NCBI RefSeq assembly: GCF_018139145.2 | Contig: NC_059500.1 | Location: 38,359,437-38,423,436 of the forward strand | Length of the DNA: 64,000 nucleotides | Origin: Gymnogyps californianus | Taxonomy: Eukaryota; Chordata; Aves; Accipitriformes; Cathartidae | Direction: 5' to 3' | Shown here: piece by piece, positions 61,601 through 64,000 of the stretch | How the letters are laid out: each line of letters begins with the position of its first letter | Position numbering within the stretch: position 1 is the stretch's first letter | The notes under the pieces: generated by a model | What the model saw: only the letters and a program-made list of their open reading frames with translations | Databases searched by the model: none | What the model was told of the DNA's origin: nothing | Translations under genes and position numbers: made by a program

Positions 61601-63364
61601 TTTGATTCTACAATGCTACATCAAGTAAGACTTACACAAAACATAGCATCTTAAAATTCTGTTTTGAACAGAACATACAGCTTAACAGCAGAATTTGTCC
61701 TTACTCACCCAACCAGTTATGTTTTGAATCCAATTCTAACCAGCAGAGACTTGAATTAAAAGAAGAGAAATTGCATCAGAAATTGTAAACAAAGAAAAAT
61801 TCCATTAGTACCTTAAACTACAAAGGCATCTACATAATATATGGTACAGGGTATTGGATAGGATTGTTAGCTCTTTGAAGGGATATTATCCTATTCCTCT
61901 ATATGATAGAGTCAAATGTATCTCAGGGGGGATTTTTTGGTTTGGTTTGGTTTGGGCGGTTGGTTGTTTGTGCGTTTTTTAAGCAACACAAAGTATTTTC
62001 TGAACAAAAAAGCAAGAGATGTGAAAGGAAAGATATTATGAAGAATACCAGCAGAAACTGCAGAGAACTGATAAGTGGGAGAAGAGACATAAAGAGGGCA
62101 ATATACAGAAAACAACACAAGAAAGGGAAAAGGGGGCAAAGACAAAGGGGGGGGAGAAAGGAAAAAAGATAAAAAGAAGTTTAGTGGCAAAGGCTAACAG
62201 AAAACTCATAATGGCAGGCAGGAATATGATGGGGCTATGACACATTAAAGGCCAAGGAAGATAATTTCTTAGGCAGCTTGTTCATAAATTGCCTGGTTTT
62301 CATCCTGTTCTTCCACTATAAGCTTCTTATAGAATGAATCATACTGTTTATACTTCTGGTTCTCAGGAAAAAAAAAAAAGTAGCCAAGAGTCAGAAAAGT
62401 CTTCTGGAGTCTACTGAAATGATGCAATTTGTCCAGAGGTTATCCAGGTCCAACATCCTCCTTTACTTGCCCCATGCCCCAGATTCTATCCTATCTAACA
62501 GCCACATGAATTCAGTTATGCAGCCTGAAATTCACAGGCCCAGAGCTCAGCTCTTACTCCCAGAGTGCTCATTTTAATGATGATGCAGAAGTACTCCGGG
62601 TATATGCACTGATTCTACGCTGAGGGATAAGGGGAGGGGAAAAAAAAAAAGAAATTAAGGTATCTTAAAAACAATGAGAAAGACAAGGAAGAAAAGAATA
62701 AGGGTGAGAAAATAGTAGGTCTTTTTAATTTCTGCATTCCCTCTCTCCTTTTTCTGTCTCACAATAAGGATAAATTAGTAGAGAAGAATTAATTAAAAGA
62801 AAAAATAGATTTGAAGAGATATGAGAAGAAAATTAATGAAGAAAACAAAAATGCAACGAAAGAAATGGCAAGAAAATAAAGGAACAACAAATAATAGAAA
62901 AATTGAATGAGATATTAAAATAACAAAATGAGGAAAAACAAAGCAATAAAAGCAGCATTGTTTGAAATAGGCTTCTATTGCCTGAAAGTCCATGCATATC
63001 TTCAGAGAGAATGTAATTATGTCACTGAAGAGGTAGAGCTAAATTTTGGAGAACAATAAGTATATTGCTTACCTGGAAAAAACATTTACCAAAAAAGAAA
63101 AGTGCCTAGAATAAATTTATGGGCATTTTCCTCAGCCATCATCATACTATCACTGCAGCATTGCCACTGACCTTTCCAAGGACAGAGTTTACTATTTAGG
63201 AGCACATATTATTCCCTAGGTTTTCCATATCTGGTCTTCTAGCTGGTGGGTTTTGAATGTGTTTGTTAGAGAAGACACTATAGCTATTTTCACTTGAGAC
63301 AACTGTTTCTATCTCTAGTGCCTCTTCTAAGCCTATTTCTTTAAAGATATCAATTTATACTTTT
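58691..63364. other. Unique AT-rich DNA, no gene seen
   Basis: No exon or RNA gene was recognised in about 4.7 kb. A (TTTGG)4 run lies at 61936-61955. A purine-rich zone from about 62020 to 62180 and another from about 62640 to 62960 create lysine/arginine-rich or, on the other strand, phenylalanine/serine-rich chance frames. Confidence 0.5.
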
Positions 63365-63369
63365 ATTGT
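63365..63369 (+). repeat. Target-site duplication, left copy (ATTGT)
   Basis: This is identical to 63959-63963 and directly abuts the LTR. Confidence 0.8.
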
Positions 63370-63958
63370 TGTCGTGGTTTAACCCCAGCCAGCAACTAAG
63401 CACCACGTAGCTGCTCACCGCTCCTGCCTCCCCGTGGGATGGGGAGAAGGATCAAGAAAAGTAAAACTCGTGGGTTGAGATAAGAACAGTTTAATAACTG
63501 AAGCAAAATAAAATATAATATTAACTAATAATAACAAAAATACAATAATAATTGTAATGAAAAGGAATACAACAAAAAAAGAGAGAAATAAAACACAAGA
63601 AAAGACAAGAGTTGCACAATGCAATTGCTCACCTCCCACTGACCGATGCCCCAGCAGCGATCCGCGCCTCCCGGCCACCTCCCCCATGTTTATATGCTGA
63701 GCATGATGTTCTATGGTATGGAATATCCCTTTGGCTAGTTCAGGTCAGCTGTCCTGGCTATGCTCCCTCCCAGCTTCTTGTACACCCACTCGCTGGCAGA
63801 GCATGGGAAACTGAAAATCCTTACCTTAGGATAAGCACTACTTAGCAACAACTAAGTCATCAGCGTGTTATCAACATTATTCTCACGCTAAATCCAAAAC
63901 ACAGCACTGTACCAGCTACTAAGAAGAGAACTGACTCTATCCCAGCTGAAACAGGACA
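63370..63958 (-). mobile_element. Solo LTR, same subfamily as 34795
   Basis: On the plus strand it runs TGTCGTGGTTTAACCCC to GCTGAAACAGGACA and is flanked by ATTGT on both sides. It shares with the 34795 copy AAACTCGTGGGTTGAGATAA, the ATTAAA signal (minus strand, 63490-63495), an AT-rich (TAA)n-like section (63500-63570), the GCACAATGCAATTGCTCACC block, a TTTATATGCTGAGCATG promoter block (63690-63706) and ACTTAGCAACAACTAA. Only small indels separate them. No internal sequence lies beside it. A frame of 90 codons on the minus strand (63415-63687) is a product of the LTR and not a gene. Confidence 0.92.
63689..63696 (-). promoter_or_regulatory. TATA-like box of the LTR
   Basis: A TTTATATG core on the plus strand sits at the conserved promoter position of this LTR family. 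Confidence 0.5.
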
Positions 63959-63963
63959 ATTGT
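63959..63963 (+). repeat. Target-site duplication, right copy (ATTGT)
   Basis: This pairs with 63365-63369 across the solo LTR. Confidence 0.8.
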
Positions 63964-64000
63964 GCTTATTGCTAAAAGCTTTTTTTTCCTTTAAATAATA

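Noticed and set aside
61912..62245. Several overlapping basic or hydrophobic frames
   Set aside because: They mirror each other on both strands of a purine-rich tract and have no domain.
1..64000. CRISPR arrays, bacterial operons, phage or plasmid features
   Set aside because: Composition, CR1 elements and LTRs show vertebrate nuclear DNA; no regularly spaced repeats of that kind were seen.

Overview
This window is AT-rich vertebrate nuclear DNA and almost certainly comes from a bird. Two things point there. First, there are five 3'-end copies of CR1, the dominant avian LINE; four keep its diagnostic 3' terminal ATTCTATG-type repeats or a decayed form of them, and the fifth is old. Second, there are several endogenous-retrovirus (ERV) LTRs of kinds I know as very common in bird genomes. 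I cannot name the species. No host protein-coding exon, rRNA, tRNA or CRISPR array could be supported. The many short open frames in the window look like chance frames or decayed transposon coding sequence. The window reads as an intergenic or intronic gene desert carrying nested generations of retroelements.

Layout from left to right: a full-length solo LTR on the plus strand (802-1401, 6-bp target duplication); an older, decayed relative on the same strand (about 2803-3350); a long 5'-truncated CR1 on the minus strand (about 5511-7275) with a broken reverse transcriptase; a long unique stretch; an old CR1 3' fragment (about 17143-17560, plus); a younger CR1 3' end with an open frame of about 184 codons (24665-25314, plus); a different solo LTR with a perfect 5-bp duplication and a striking G-rich tract (29197-29758); a short CR1 (32825-33415, minus); a solo LTR (34795-35399, minus, 5-bp duplication); a CR1 (37725-38715, minus); a decayed LTR (41568-42161, minus); an unexplained GC-richer island with polyadenylation signals facing outward on both strands (about 46011-46740); a partial provirus on the minus strand (about 51832-53319) with a 5' LTR, a tRNA-Lys-type primer-binding site and a repetitive leader holding a (CTT)n tract; a second, diverged relative of that leader joined to an LTR end (about 57852-58690); and another solo LTR (63370-63958, minus, 5-bp duplication).

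Nothing here forms an operon or a working system. The CR1 reverse transcriptases have lost catalytic residues or are truncated, and the ERV copies are solo LTRs or leader fragments without a recognisable gag, pol or env. The most informative items are the PBS-bearing partial provirus, which identifies the primer tRNA class of its family; the related leader at 58 kb; the LTRs with target duplications; and the 46-kb GC island, which I could not assign.
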